DNA of 64,000 nt from Alistipes indistinctus YIT 12060 (GCF_025144995.1 NZ_CP102250.1:124001-188000), one strand, 5' to 3'. Positions 26,964 to 35,406 are shown, counted from the stretch's first letter. Numbers and translations are program-made. Notes: generated by a model not told the origin, from the sequence alone.

Positions 26964-28970
26964 TTATCGGGATTTGTTTTTCAGGTACTTGTCGCTTGCC
27001 AAAACAATATCTTGACCGGATATACGCCCGGTAACATTAACGTCAACAGATTGAGCCCTGTAGGACGCATAGCCATATTGACTTGATGCTCCGGAATAAC
27101 TGCTGCCACCGGAGAAAGACGTATTAGGGGAATAGCTTGAACTTCCTGAATTGCCTCCTGATGATGCTATCGCAGACAGACCAGCTCGTGCAGCCACACC
27201 AATACCAACCAAGATAGCTCCAGCGGCTATAGCACTAATACCATTAAAACCAAATAATGACTTTTTTAAGCTCTCAATTGCTTCGCCTGTAGTCATAATA
27301 ATTGTTCCGGCTGTAATAGCCGTATCTGCCAGAGGTTTAAGCAGGCTTGCTATTGCCTGTCCTGCGTCCATGTCAGATATTCCAGCCAATCCGTCAGCAA
27401 GAGCCTGAAAGCTGCTAACCATTGTGTTGGTTATTGTTTGATGGATAGAGTTAGCGACTTGATCCACTTCTGCGGCCTGTTCTTTGAATTGCTGTATCTT
27501 ATCTTTATATAATGTTGGATCAAATGAATAAGACGCTAAATTTTTCTCCAGTTTGTTTTTTTCTTCTACTCTTTTTAACCAAAAAGACCCTCCCATTCCT
27601 TGGGTCGAATATCCGGATGCAATATCGCCTTTCAGAGCTTCATCCCTCTTTTGCTTATCTTTTTCGGTAATCTCAAGTAATGCTTTGGCGGCCTCTAATT
27701 CCTTTTTCTTAGCGGCGGCCATATCGCGAACAGACTGTATATTAGTAGAGTTATACAGTTTTTCCTGAGCTTCGATTTGTTGGTTGATGTAGTCGATGGA
27801 GCCTTTGACCACTGTATTGGTAGAGGTCATCAATTCCAATCTCTTTTTGAGGGATTCTATCTCACTTGTGTATGCCGCCCTTTTTGCAGGATTAGCCTCC
27901 TCTGCTCGTAATTCTTCAAGGGCTGCGATTTGAGCCTTAATGCTGTTTTCTGTTTGTTCCTGCGCTTTTTTTTCTTGTTCTTTGGATTTAATCCACTCCT
28001 TGATGGTATTAGCATAGGCCCTTACCTCATCAGCTGTTTTAAGTCCTCGCTCCGCCGGGATGATGGTCATTAAATACATTCGCGCCTCATCAGTAGATTG
28101 CATTCCCGCTAAATCGTGTTGCGCTTTCTCGATGGCGAATTTTATCCCTGACGCTGTTTGATCAATATTTGCTTGTGCTTCTCTCAGAACGTTATCAACA
28201 GCAAAAGGGTTGATGGCCCATAATTTTTTCCATCCAGATATATTTGATTTTAATATAGTGCTCCAACCTGTGAAAAAATCACTAAATAAATCAGATATAA
28301 AATTAAAAGTGTGTTTTATGGGGGCGGTATTGCCAACCGATACCATAAAATCTTTCCAAGCCGCTCCTAATTTCTGTGTTTTTACCGCCGAAGTTTCGAT
28401 AGCATCCCCGCCTTTTTTCATTTCTTCTTCGATGATATTGCCTACGGCTTTAGCCATATCACCTGTTTTTGCAAGCTCTTCCCGCAGTCGTACCGTAGAA
28501 ATGCTCAGGTTGTCTAAGATTAAAGGAGACTTTCGGCCAATTCCAAGAACAAGAGAGTTTACAAGATAATCAACACTCTCTCCCGTTTCAATTGCCCGGT
28601 TGGTAGCGAATTTTAGATACGTTGCGAGTTGATCGAGGGGGATTTTGAAATTGTTGGCCTGAACTGCCGTTTGCATCAATTTGAGCTCATCGGTAGTCCC
28701 TCGGGTGGCTTCTTTTAGGTCATTTAGCAGGCCCGGTCTATTGAGCCTTGAGAAAGCATTGTAAACCCCCTGAGCCTGCCCGGCCAGCTTGTACGCCTCT
28801 TTGGTGAATTGTACGATCTTATTGACTGCAAATGCCCCGGCAATAGCCCCGCCTATTTTCCCTACAACACCTTTGAAAGAGGATAATTGACCCTCGCTTT
28901 GCTTGATACCCTTGCTGAACTCATCCGATTTCAGTCCGAGGCGGACAAATATGCTACCTATGATGCTCAT
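26964..28970 (-). CDS. Tail tape measure protein
   Basis: 668 residues, largely alpha-helical with long coiled-coil parts. It begins with the IGSIFVRLGLKSDEFSKGIKQ pattern of tape measure proteins and has a hydrophobic segment (about residues 555-610) used in DNA injection. It lies between the tail chaperone pair and the giant tip gene, as in other siphoviruses. Its length predicts a tail of roughly 100 nm under the usual 1.5 angstrom per residue rule. Confidence 0.88.
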   Translation of the reverse strand: MSIIGSIFVRLGLKSDEFSKGIKQSEGQLSSFKGVVGKIGGAIAGAFAVNKIVQFTKEAYKLAGQAQGVYNAFSRLNRPGLLNDLKEATRGTTDELKLMQTAVQANNFKIPLDQLATYLKFATNRAIETGESVDYLVNSLVLGIGRKSPLILDNLSISTVRLREELAKTGDMAKAVGNIIEEEMKKGGDAIETSAVKTQKLGAAWKDFMVSVGNTAPIKHTFNFISDLFSDFFTGWSTILKSNISGWKKLWAINPFAVDNVLREAQANIDQTASGIKFAIEKAQHDLAGMQSTDEARMYLMTIIPAERGLKTADEVRAYANTIKEWIKSKEQEKKAQEQTENSIKAQIAALEELRAEEANPAKRAAYTSEIESLKKRLELMTSTNTVVKGSIDYINQQIEAQEKLYNSTNIQSVRDMAAAKKKELEAAKALLEITEKDKQKRDEALKGDIASGYSTQGMGGSFWLKRVEEKNKLEKNLASYSFDPTLYKDKIQQFKEQAAEVDQVANSIHQTITNTMVSSFQALADGLAGISDMDAGQAIASLLKPLADTAITAGTIIMTTGEAIESLKKSLFGFNGISAIAAGAILVGIGVAARAGLSAIASSGGNSGSSSYSPNTSFSGGSSYSGASSQYGYASYRAQSVDVNVTGRISGQDIVLASDKYLKNKSR

Positions 28971-29260
28971 TTGATATGTCCTTCGTAAACGTTATATCCA
29001 CAAGACCGGAAAAAATCGGCTTCATGCCGGGTCATCCTGGTCGGCTGAATGTTCTTTTTGATGTTAGCCTCATTTGGAAGAAGATACAGGTCTGTTTCTT
29101 TGCGGGGTTTGTGCTCTTTCTTGATGTACGGATTGCCTACAATCATGTGAAACAGCACCTTTCGCAGCATTCCCTGTTGTAGGCTGATTTCATCTATGTA
29201 AGCCTTGCGCCGTATTAAATACTCGCGATAAGTCACATAGTAAACCTGCGGATAGGTCAT
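28967..29260 (-). CDS. Tail assembly chaperone, T frame (made as a -1 frameshift fusion)
   Basis: 97 residues from the ATG at 29260, with the stop overlapping the tape measure start (ATGA). The frame is open upstream of this ATG through the A-run at 29318-29326, and reading it from there adds about 19 residues (EPFEPDVWEIESFLIGQCK). So the natural product is probably a fusion of the upstream chaperone to this frame, as in lambda gpG-T: about 239 residues in all. The family is not recognised by sequence; the call rests on position and frameshift architecture. Confidence 0.75.
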   Translation of the reverse strand: MTYPQVYYVTYREYLIRRKAYIDEISLQQGMLRKVLFHMIVGNPYIKKEHKPRKETDLYLLPNEANIKKNIQPTRMTRHEADFFRSCGYNVYEGHIK

Positions 29261-29286
29261 TTTACACTGGCCGATCAGGAAAGATT

Positions 29287-29685
29287 CTATTTCCCAAACA
29301 TCCGGCTCAAAAGGCTCTTTTTTTTTACCTTTTCTACTTCGGCGGGCTCGTGATCGCTCTTAGAATTGCCATCCGTTAGCGTCTGAACGATATAAGGGAT
29401 TAGCAGGTAAAACTCCTTTCTGTTTTCAGTGGCCCATAAATCCACATCCAGCAATGAGGGGGAGTAATCATCTTCCAGTCCACAAACTATGGCGTTTTTG
29501 AGGGCCGCATAAATGATCTTAACAAACTCGCAGAGTGCCGACATTTGCGACTGAAGGTCTTCACCTTCGGCATTCGTGCTTAGTTCGACCTTCATTCCTT
29601 CGTTTTCAAGGACACGCCATAAAAAAACGCTGAAAAGGGCTTTCCTGGGCCTACCGCATATTTCTATTTCACGGACCGGATTCAT
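29287..29685 (-). CDS. Tail assembly chaperone, G frame
   Basis: 132 residues from the ATG at 29685, which overlaps the stop of the tail tube gene (TAATG). An open extension to 29748 is ignored because it lies inside the tube gene. The protein is acidic and helical, ending KKKSLLSRMFGK. It sits between the tail tube and tape measure genes, the invariant place for the G/GT chaperones that guide tube assembly around the tape measure. Confidence 0.75.
   Translation of the reverse strand: MNPVREIEICGRPRKALFSVFLWRVLENEGMKVELSTNAEGEDLQSQMSALCEFVKIIYAALKNAIVCGLEDDYSPSLLDVDLWATENRKEFYLLIPYIVQTLTDGNSKSDHEPAEVEKVKKKSLLSRMFGK
29317..29323 (-). other. Programmed -1 frameshift slippery site A AAA AAG
   Basis: On the coding strand the codons GTA AAA AAA AAG contain nine A's and end in the canonical heptamer A AAA AAG. 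The zero frame stops ten codons later at 29287-29289, while the -1 frame is open through to 28967. This is the classical arrangement for tail chaperone G/GT synthesis. Confidence 0.82.
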
Positions 29686-30134
29686 TACGCTGCGGCTGTT
29701 TTCTCGACAATCTCCAGTTCTCCGTCTCCGGTCAGAGACATGGAGCAAGTCATCAGCTCATTAGAGGCTGCTGAAATGTCAATTCCAGAAATCCGGACAT
29801 ACCCTTTAAAGGCAATGTCGCCCTCTTCACTGATCTTGCCGATGATCACCTGGGTTCGAGTATCCCCCGAAATAAGTTTTTGAACGAGCTTAAATCCGGG
29901 GTCTTCTTTGACCTGGGTGTAATGGAATTCCTCGGATGCCGTCCACCCTTTAACGCCATCGATGAATTGGGCCCAATTCACACGTTTGTCTGTAGAATCG
30001 ATGCTCTCGTTGCTGATCGACAGGCTGACGTTGTTTTCGGTCGGGATCGGCGTGTTGGTGCTCTCTTCAATGAGGTAGAGCCGAAAATTGTTGCCGAGTA
30101 TTTTGTTCTCTGAGGTAATAACAGGTGTTGGCAT
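29685..30134 (-). CDS. Major tail tube protein
   Basis: 149 residues, beta-rich, with the segment WTASEEFHYTQ... and a C-terminal half (AFKGYVRISGIDISAASNE) typical of TP901-1-like tail tube proteins. It lies directly after the tail terminator-type gene and before the chaperones. It would polymerise into the tube of the siphovirus tail. Confidence 0.75.
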   Translation of the reverse strand: MPTPVITSENKILGNNFRLYLIEESTNTPIPTENNVSLSISNESIDSTDKRVNWAQFIDGVKGWTASEEFHYTQVKEDPGFKLVQKLISGDTRTQVIIGKISEEGDIAFKGYVRISGIDISAASNELMTCSMSLTGDGELEIVEKTAAA

Positions 30135-30137
30135 GAT

Positions 30138-30515
30138 TTAATCTTTTTGAGTTAAATGGATTCTGAATCTTTGTAATTGTCTGTATATCGTTTCGGTGTC
30201 TGTTAGCTCAATAGCCTGCGTACATGTTTCAGGAATAAGTCCGTCTTTGTAGAAAAAGTCCACTTCCAGCTCGTCGAGTTTATTCCGGAGGTTTTCAAGT
30301 ATATTTAGTGACAGCATGGGGGAATCGGACTTGGTAATAACATCCAGCAAAAAAGTGCAGTTGTAATCCCGGTCTCCCTTTTCGGCCCCTTCTTCCATTT
30401 CCACCCCCGACACTTCAACTCTCGGAAACATATCAAATCCATCCGTATCGTACCCTGCATCCTTGATTAGAGCAACCAATGCAATTTGAAGGTATTTAAT
30501 GGGTAGCTTTTTCAT
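30138..30515 (-). CDS. Putative tail terminator / tail completion protein
   Basis: A 125-residue protein with an alpha/beta pattern (MKKLPIKYLQIALVALIKDAG) and a beta-rich middle, located between the gp10-like and tail tube genes, where the tail terminator is found in HK97-like phages. Its start overlaps the upstream stop by four bases. Assigned by position; sequence similarity is not obvious. Confidence 0.55.
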   Translation of the reverse strand: MKKLPIKYLQIALVALIKDAGYDTDGFDMFPRVEVSGVEMEEGAEKGDRDYNCTFLLDVITKSDSPMLSLNILENLRNKLDELEVDFFYKDGLIPETCTQAIELTDTETIYRQLQRFRIHLTQKD

Positions 30516-31111
30516 TTTCCGTAAGACTGAATCGTTTTGTCGATTTCCTGTTTGACCAGTGAGAGTGTTTTGGTTTCATTCGACCGGAGAGCAGGGTGAA
30601 GAAATGGCTTGGCGGGTGTTCCTCTTTTACCAATACTTTTTGCAATCGCAATAGCTGCCGATGTAGCCTGTTTCCAGTAATTACTAACCTTGTGCGTTTT
30701 GCGTGTTTTCAAGCTTGTGTAAGCATACCTTGCTCCGCTCGACCGTTTCCGACCGCTTTTGGTGTATGTTGCAGCGATTCCCCTTTTGTGAACCCATTGA
30801 AGTATGGGTTCATAGGGAGGTATTTTTCCTGCTTTTCTTCCGAACTCAACAAAAAAAGCCTGGATGACATTGTATATCACGTCCACATACTGTCCAGACA
30901 TACTGGATTTAGTCTTACCTGAGTTGATGAGCTGTGCCGTAGCAATAGAATCGTGTGCTTTGATGTTGCGTTGAGAATCCCCCAGCACATTCACCGCAGA
31001 AGATTTTATGCCGCGCATAGCTGCACCCCGAATCACCTTGTCGAATGACCTGATGCGTTTACGGCAGTCCTCATACGACCTCATGTCCAACTCTACAACA
31101 ACGTCATTCAT
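30512..31111 (-). CDS. HK97 gp10-like head-tail/tail completion protein
   Basis: A 199-residue basic protein. Its features are helical N-terminal half, a FFVEFGRKAGKIPPYEPILQWV stretch (cut here to the key FGRKAGKIPPY) and GTPAKPFLHPAL near residue 170, the family signature of HK97 gp10 proteins (G..G.PAxPFLRPA). It follows the head closure gene with an 8-base overlap. Confidence 0.78.
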   Translation of the reverse strand: MNDVVVELDMRSYEDCRKRIRSFDKVIRGAAMRGIKSSAVNVLGDSQRNIKAHDSIATAQLINSGKTKSSMSGQYVDVIYNVIQAFFVEFGRKAGKIPPYEPILQWVHKRGIAATYTKSGRKRSSGARYAYTSLKTRKTHKVSNYWKQATSAAIAIAKSIGKRGTPAKPFLHPALRSNETKTLSLVKQEIDKTIQSYGK

Positions 31112-31499
31112 CTTTTCTGCCTCCAGTTATCACCACCTCATCCCCTACATTGGTAGCATCGTAGTTAATTCGGCTATGTATGGTGATTTCATTAAGTTTG
31201 TTGAGCATTGTATTGGATAATACCTGTCCGGGTGTAAAAGAATGTCCTTCCCGGTGGATAAACATCCGGTCGAAAGCAAAGCCAGGTTTTCGCATTCTAA
31301 CCTCTACGCTGTTTATAATCCCTACCTGCTCATATTGCAACGCCCTATACCCACTCAAATCGTTAATAGAGCAAGGGATAGTACCCATAAATTCGAATGA
31401 GTTGACCTTCTTGCCGAATGGGTCTGCTCCCTGCTGCCTGCGAAATAGATCAGCCTTGCTGCTGTAACTTCTGGCTTGTATCTGATTGCTCCGTATCAT
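31104..31499 (-). CDS. Head closure protein (SPP1 gp16-like)
   Basis: A 131-residue beta-rich protein lying between the connector and the gp10-like gene, the place of the head closure (head-tail adaptor) protein. It contains the typical alternation of strands with a central EVRMRKPGFAFDRMFIHREG hairpin (key part RKPGF...IHREG). Translation appears coupled to the upstream gene by a 4-base overlap. Confidence 0.65.
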   Translation of the reverse strand: MIRSNQIQARSYSSKADLFRRQQGADPFGKKVNSFEFMGTIPCSINDLSGYRALQYEQVGIINSVEVRMRKPGFAFDRMFIHREGHSFTPGQVLSNTMLNKLNEITIHSRINYDATNVGDEVVITGGRKDE

Positions 31500-31966
31500 A
31501 ACATTCTATAAGGAAGATATCTGGACATTACGATATTGAAAGAGTTGTTATCGTCGTTTCCGTCAAACAAAAGTCCCGTATAGGCTAAAACAGCAGCCTT
31601 ATACCTGTTTGCGTCTTCCGCTTCTCCTGTTTTGTAAGTACATATAAAAGAGGAAGCAGTATCTATATAGACGATATCCTGAAGCACTTTATACTGAAGC
31701 TGCAATCCATCATAATCATTGATGGAAACAACTTCAATTACAGGAGGGTAAAAAAGCTTTTGGTTGTCAGTAGCAAGGTCCTGAGACAGTTTCCACGTGG
31801 TTGGACGCAGAGAAATGTTGCAATAGTCCTCTACGGCGGCAATAGCGGCATCAAGCATGACTTGCAGCTCGTCGTCGCGTTCATTACCGATTAGGTGAAT
31901 GTAGCTCTTTACCTCATCGATGGTAATTTTAGAATCTCCCGTCTCAATCCTTGCCACTGTAACCAT
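31496..31966 (-). CDS. Head-tail connector protein (gp6-like adaptor)
   Basis: A 156-residue protein beginning with a helical motif ITIDEVKSYIHL and an acidic helix DELQVMLDAAIAAVEDYCN, the pattern of gp6/gp15-type adaptors that bind the portal. It sits after the capsid gene and before head closure. Function is inferred from pattern and synteny. Confidence 0.75.
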   Translation of the reverse strand: MVTVARIETGDSKITIDEVKSYIHLIGNERDDELQVMLDAAIAAVEDYCNISLRPTTWKLSQDLATDNQKLFYPPVIEVVSINDYDGLQLQYKVLQDIVYIDTASSFICTYKTGEAEDANRYKAAVLAYTGLLFDGNDDNNSFNIVMSRYLPYRML

Positions 31967-31970
31967 AATG

Positions 31971-32183
31971 CTACTCGACTTTTTTGTAGTACCCTTTCTT
32001 TATCATCATTTGGGCAATTGCACAAGGTTTAAGGAACACTTCCCCGACCCGAATGCCACAATGCTCTTTGATGACTTCAACCCGAATATTTACAGGTGTT
32101 TTAGATTTTCTCCCTTCTGTAGCGGGACGAGCTCTCGTTTGGCGTCCTTGCTGGGATTTATTTTCATAAGGTGTCTTGTCCAT
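31971..32183 (-). CDS. Small basic protein after the capsid gene
   Basis: 70 residues: a basic, disordered-looking N-terminal half (KSQQGRQTRARPATEGRKSK) then a compact VNIRVEVIKEHCGIRVGEVFLK stretch. It stands between the capsid and connector genes, where phages often encode a decoration or small head protein. Unrecognised. Confidence 0.5.
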   Translation of the reverse strand: MDKTPYENKSQQGRQTRARPATEGRKSKTPVNIRVEVIKEHCGIRVGEVFLKPCAIAQMMIKKGYYKKVE

Positions 32184-32185
32184 AA

Positions 32186-33472
32186 CTACGCTGCTTCTGA
32201 AGCTGTTTTTGTGATCGAAGCCAGGGCAGCGTCGATGTCGGCGACATAGATAAGACCTTTCTTGTTTTCGGTCTCGACGAGAACCTGCGCACGAAGGAAC
32301 ATCACCATCGTGTATTGATCCTTCGAGAGGTCGTCATCCTCCTGTCCGATTTTGATGATAGGGTTACGTTTGAAATAGACCTCCGCCAGACCGGATTCCA
32401 TTGCGAACAATTCAGATGTTCCGATAGCAGGGGTTTCGATCACACGCATTCCGGCCATCAGCTTCGTCCCATCGGTCAGGGTGTTGATGATGTAATTTCC
32501 ATCCGGACTTTTCGTGTGGGCGTATTTGTATGCCGTCACAGGATTCATGTAGATTACATTGAGGTCATAGCTGCCCTGATCGCTATTCGCTTTCGATGCG
32601 TCCACAATACTACCCTGTACGCGCATAGCATCGGCCAAATCTCCGATATTCGCACTATCTACAGCGTTTTTCAGGCCTGCCTTAGTGGCATCGAATGCCG
32701 TTGCAGCGCCTTTGAGGCCGTAAATGTGATTCGGGTTTGATGAATCGTCTCCATTGCCGGAAAAAATCTCCCGGTCCAGGAACAGCATGCCTTTGGTCAT
32801 CATCTGGTTGCTGATGCGGGAGGCGATGTATGAAGCATCTTCAAACATTTCCTCCGTCACTTTGATGCGGGCGCTCGCTTTAGCCATCTCGCGGTAGCGT
32901 TCCACGGCACTTACCTCGTCCAGATTGGCGTTTTTTTGACCCTCTCCGACGTAGCCCACTTTCGATGTGTACGACCCTTCGATGTAGCCGATTCGGTTTT
33001 TGTCCTGCCCGACGCTCCCCTGCATGAGATTAGGAAGAAATGCAAGATTGCGGTCGCGCGGGAAGCTTACACCCGGCAACATCATAGTTCTCGTCACATC
33101 CACGGTGAGATCGGACGTAGAGGCTTTGATTTCGTAACTCTTGCCGCCCTTGGATTCGAAAGCCTTGTTCTTGAGGTCGGCTTTGAACTCTTCCGAGGCG
33201 ATCAGATTCGCCACTGCCTGCACGATGGTCTGCTCTTTTGTTTCAGTTTTGATGCCGTCGATTTTCTTTGTCAGAACATTGAGCCCAGACTGCAACTTTT
33301 GAATGTTCGCATTGGCCTGCTCGACCGCTTCTTTGGCTGCTTTGATTTCCGCCTCTTTTGCCTCTGTTGATTTGATCAGCTCAGCGAGTTTGGTTTCTGA
33401 ATTTTTTGCGGCTTCCTGCGCCGCTTTGATTTCCGCTTCGATTCGCGTAACTTTTTCTTCCGGTGTCTCCAT
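32186..33472 (-). CDS. HK97-fold major capsid protein
   Basis: 428 residues. The first 110 are a coiled-coil scaffold-like delta domain (rich in Ala, Glu, Lys) removed by the protease; the rest has HK97-fold features such as VTRTMMLPGVSFPRDRN and the E-loop/A-domain stretch ending in DQYTMVMFLRAQVLVETE. It directly follows the prohead protease gene (gap of one base). It is expressed with the other head genes from the leftward late operon. Confidence 0.9.
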   Translation of the reverse strand: METPEEKVTRIEAEIKAAQEAAKNSETKLAELIKSTEAKEAEIKAAKEAVEQANANIQKLQSGLNVLTKKIDGIKTETKEQTIVQAVANLIASEEFKADLKNKAFESKGGKSYEIKASTSDLTVDVTRTMMLPGVSFPRDRNLAFLPNLMQGSVGQDKNRIGYIEGSYTSKVGYVGEGQKNANLDEVSAVERYREMAKASARIKVTEEMFEDASYIASRISNQMMTKGMLFLDREIFSGNGDDSSNPNHIYGLKGAATAFDATKAGLKNAVDSANIGDLADAMRVQGSIVDASKANSDQGSYDLNVIYMNPVTAYKYAHTKSPDGNYIINTLTDGTKLMAGMRVIETPAIGTSELFAMESGLAEVYFKRNPIIKIGQEDDDLSKDQYTMVMFLRAQVLVETENKKGLIYVADIDAALASITKTASEAA

Positions 33473-33473
33473 G

Positions 33474-34049
33474 TTATAAGTGTTTGATAATTCGTGTGTA
33501 ATATTCTTCTTTGGTTATAGCGTACAATTCGGACAAGTCTTTATCCGGCATCGCCTTGATGTTGTGTGCTGTAAATTCGGATTTCCGCTCAGACGATATT
33601 ACTGAAGCTTGTGAGTTTGCAGCCCGACTAACAATAGAAATCTCTATTAGGTCCACCTCTTTCAGGTAGCGTATGCCGTTTATTTCGTCGCTTTCAAGGG
33701 TGATATACCCTATAGACAATTCGAACAACTCGCCATCTTCAATTTGAATAGCAAGGTCTTTCCCCTTGGTTGTGCGCGATGTGCGAAATTCGACAAACAA
33801 CCCCTTGTCGTCCTCGGCGATGTCTATAATTTTACCGCGAACATCTTTTATATCGTGCTGGTAGCACAACTTCACCCTGCGACCGTTATCTCCCGATATA
33901 GAATTAATGAAAGCTCCTTTAACAACTATATCGTTGTAGCTGTCTTCATGTCCGAAAGTGGAAGCATAGGCTTTTACGTACAAATGCTCACCCTCTCGTC
34001 GTATGTCCTCGGCTTTAAATTCTAAGCTTTTATATTCAATATTGCCCAT
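33474..34049 (-). CDS. HK97-family prohead protease
   Basis: A 191-residue serine protease of the herpesvirus assemblin/HK97 gp4 type. The visible catalytic elements are the His in CYQHD (near residue 66) and the Ser in FELSIGY (near residue 113), with VKAYASTFGHEDSYNDIV at the N-terminus. It matures the capsid by cutting the delta domain. It is the first gene of the head-tail operon; a promoter box lies about 105 bases upstream. Confidence 0.9.
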   Translation of the reverse strand: MGNIEYKSLEFKAEDIRREGEHLYVKAYASTFGHEDSYNDIVVKGAFINSISGDNGRRVKLCYQHDIKDVRGKIIDIAEDDKGLFVEFRTSRTTKGKDLAIQIEDGELFELSIGYITLESDEINGIRYLKEVDLIEISIVSRAANSQASVISSERKSEFTAHNIKAMPDKDLSELYAITKEEYYTRIIKHL

Positions 34050-34153
34050 ATTAAAGTCATAATGGGCTCATACGATTACTCGCACAAGCCCATCGATTTG
34101 TTGTTTGCGTTCATGGAATTTGGTTTGCATCTTTACAAACATTAGCTCTACCA

Positions 34154-34161
34154 CAAAAATA
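34154..34161 (-). promoter_or_regulatory. Candidate leftward late promoter before the protease gene
   Basis: On the minus strand this reads TATTTTTG, an exact TAnnTTTG match, about 105 bases before the protease ATG. No clear -33 TTTG is seen. The leader contains a GGGCT/AGCCC hairpin. Confidence 0.4.
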
Positions 34162-34259
34162 GGATGCTATTGGGCCGATTTTACATGATTTTCACCCAAT
34201 TATCGGGAGTTAATCAGAGGATTTGTGTATGACCCCACATTTGCACCCGATTTTGACTG

Positions 34260-34267
34260 TATTTTTG
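34260..34267 (+). promoter_or_regulatory. -7 box TATTTTTG before the small membrane protein gene
   Basis: An exact TAnnTTTG match 15 bases before the ATG at 34282; a TTTG lies 16 bases further up (34240-34243), a little close. It supports the internal ATG rather than the upstream GTG at 34225. Confidence 0.5.
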
Positions 34268-34281
34268 TCAAAACAAGATAT

Positions 34282-34503
34282 ATGAAAGCTAAAGCGTGGT
34301 TAATATTAAAAGCAGTCAAACTGTGGTTGGCTGTAGCTTTATTATGGTTGATTGCTGCAATATTGTTTGTAGCACACGTCGCCATAGGGATAATAAAGCT
34401 AATCTTCATAATCACTCTATTCCCCCTGACATGGGTAGTATATGTGCTGGACCGGAATATTTACAACAGGATAAAAATCCAGTTAGAAGAGCTTCTGCCT
34501 TAA
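34282..34503 (+). CDS. Small hydrophobic membrane protein of unknown function
   Basis: 73 residues from the ATG at 34282 (an upstream GTG at 34225 would add 19 but lies before the promoter box). Two membrane helices fill about residues 7-52, with a charged C-terminal tail (DRNIYNRIKIQLEELLP). It is the only rightward gene in the head gene region, and its stop overlaps by four bases the tail end of a leftward gene. The layout suggests expression in the lysogen; superinfection exclusion is one possibility. Confidence 0.5.
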   Translation: MKAKAWLILKAVKLWLAVALLWLIAAILFVAHVAIGIIKLIFIITLFPLTWVVYVLDRNIYNRIKIQLEELLP

Positions 34504-34646
34504 TTCAGCAATCCTATTAACTCTTCTTTCACCTTTTCAAATATGGGCTGCGGTAGCTCCATTTCAAGGTCTTTCAATAGTTCCTTGATCTTCTTTTCCC
34601 GTTCCAATGCCTTGCATGTCGGGCACTTTTCTCTACAATCACACAT
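34500..34646 (-). CDS. Cys-containing 48-residue microprotein
   Basis: ATG at 34646, stop at 34500-34502. The product begins MCDCREKCPTCKALE, with four cysteines in CxC...CxxC spacing that could bind zinc, followed by a charged helix. It starts two bases after the stop of the zincin-like gene, so the two are probably cotranslated. It is too short to rate highly, but the spacing and coding character support it. Confidence 0.55.
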   Translation of the reverse strand: MCDCREKCPTCKALEREKKIKELLKDLEMELPQPIFEKVKEELIGLLN

Positions 34647-34648
34647 AA

Positions 34649-35065
34649 TCAATGGTTTTTGCATTTGCAATCACAGCAAATGAATTTGTGTATATCCTTC
34701 CATAGGGTAGAATTCATATCACCTGTCAAATAGGCGACTTCCTCCCCTCCCATGTTAAGACCGAAGGTCTCCGCAATATCGTCTACCATGTGCCGCATTT
34801 CGTGCTCGAAAGAGTTTAAAAACTGAGCCTGGGAAGAGTGCAGCCCGATAACCATTACCGTGCACTTTAGCCTCTTATTGGAGTAAGTGAACCCGGTATC
34901 CATGTCGCATTTCACAAGGTTGCTATAAACCCTGTCCCGGATGTCGTCGGGGCACTCCACATCTGCGAGACTATCCATAATCTCGTCCACATGGTAGCAA
35001 GTCACCGCGAAGAAAATATCCAACCTCCAGTCATACTTTTTTATGTGAATGGCGCTCCTTTCCAT
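34649..35065 (-). CDS. Zincin-like metallopeptidase-type phage protein
   Basis: 138 residues with a clear HExxH motif (FEHEMRHMVDD, near residues 87-91), followed 17 residues later by GGEEVAYLTGD, where the second glutamate could be the third zinc ligand of a gluzincin-like fold. The C-terminus is Cys-rich (ICCDCKCKNH). It lies among genes upstream of the protease-capsid block. A role in head or tail maturation, or an attack on host proteins, cannot be told apart. Confidence 0.6.
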   Translation of the reverse strand: MERSAIHIKKYDWRLDIFFAVTCYHVDEIMDSLADVECPDDIRDRVYSNLVKCDMDTGFTYSNKRLKCTVMVIGLHSSQAQFLNSFEHEMRHMVDDIAETFGLNMGGEEVAYLTGDMNSTLWKDIHKFICCDCKCKNH

Positions 35066-35234
35066 AGGTATCGTTCCACTTTCTTTCGATCATCCTTCTC
35101 TGCTTTCTTGGAATACCGGACTTATCGAGATTCGACACGAACCCGGCAACTTTATTAAAGTCCCTTTCCGGCATATCGCTTAATACCTGCATCGGATTTT
35201 GCCCGGCAAGCATCTTGAGTACATATTTGAACAT
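35031..35234 (-). CDS. Small basic phage protein of unknown function
   Basis: 67 residues, very basic at the C-terminus (RKQRRMIERKWNDTYGKERHSHKK). It overlaps the start of the zincin-like gene by 35 bases. No family recognised. Confidence 0.45.
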   Translation of the reverse strand: MFKYVLKMLAGQNPMQVLSDMPERDFNKVAGFVSNLDKSGIPRKQRRMIERKWNDTYGKERHSHKKV

Positions 35235-35238
35235 AACT

Positions 35239-35406
35239 TTAGGCTTTTTTATCCGGAAAAATCAGGATACACAAAACATCTCTTTCCTGTGATCCGTTTT
35301 CCAGGAATTCCAATACCTTATTGGCGGTATTCATCAATTCCACACCATCGTTGGTTGTGGTTTGCGCTACTTCTATAGCGAATTTTCTGAGTTCTATACT
35401 GTCCAT
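35239..35406 (-). CDS. Small acidic phage protein of unknown function
   Basis: 55 residues from the ATG at 35406 to the TAA at 35239-35241, mostly one amphipathic helix (MDSIELRKFAIEVAQTTTND...) and a short hydrophobic end. It fills the space between the 67- and 134-residue genes with gaps of 4 and 55 bases. Confidence 0.45.
   Translation of the reverse strand: MDSIELRKFAIEVAQTTTNDGVELMNTANKVLEFLENGSQERDVLCILIFPDKKA

Noticed and set aside
29686-29748. Longer start of the tail chaperone
   Set aside because: The added 21 residues lie inside the tail tube gene; the TAATG overlap at 29683-29687 gives the better start.
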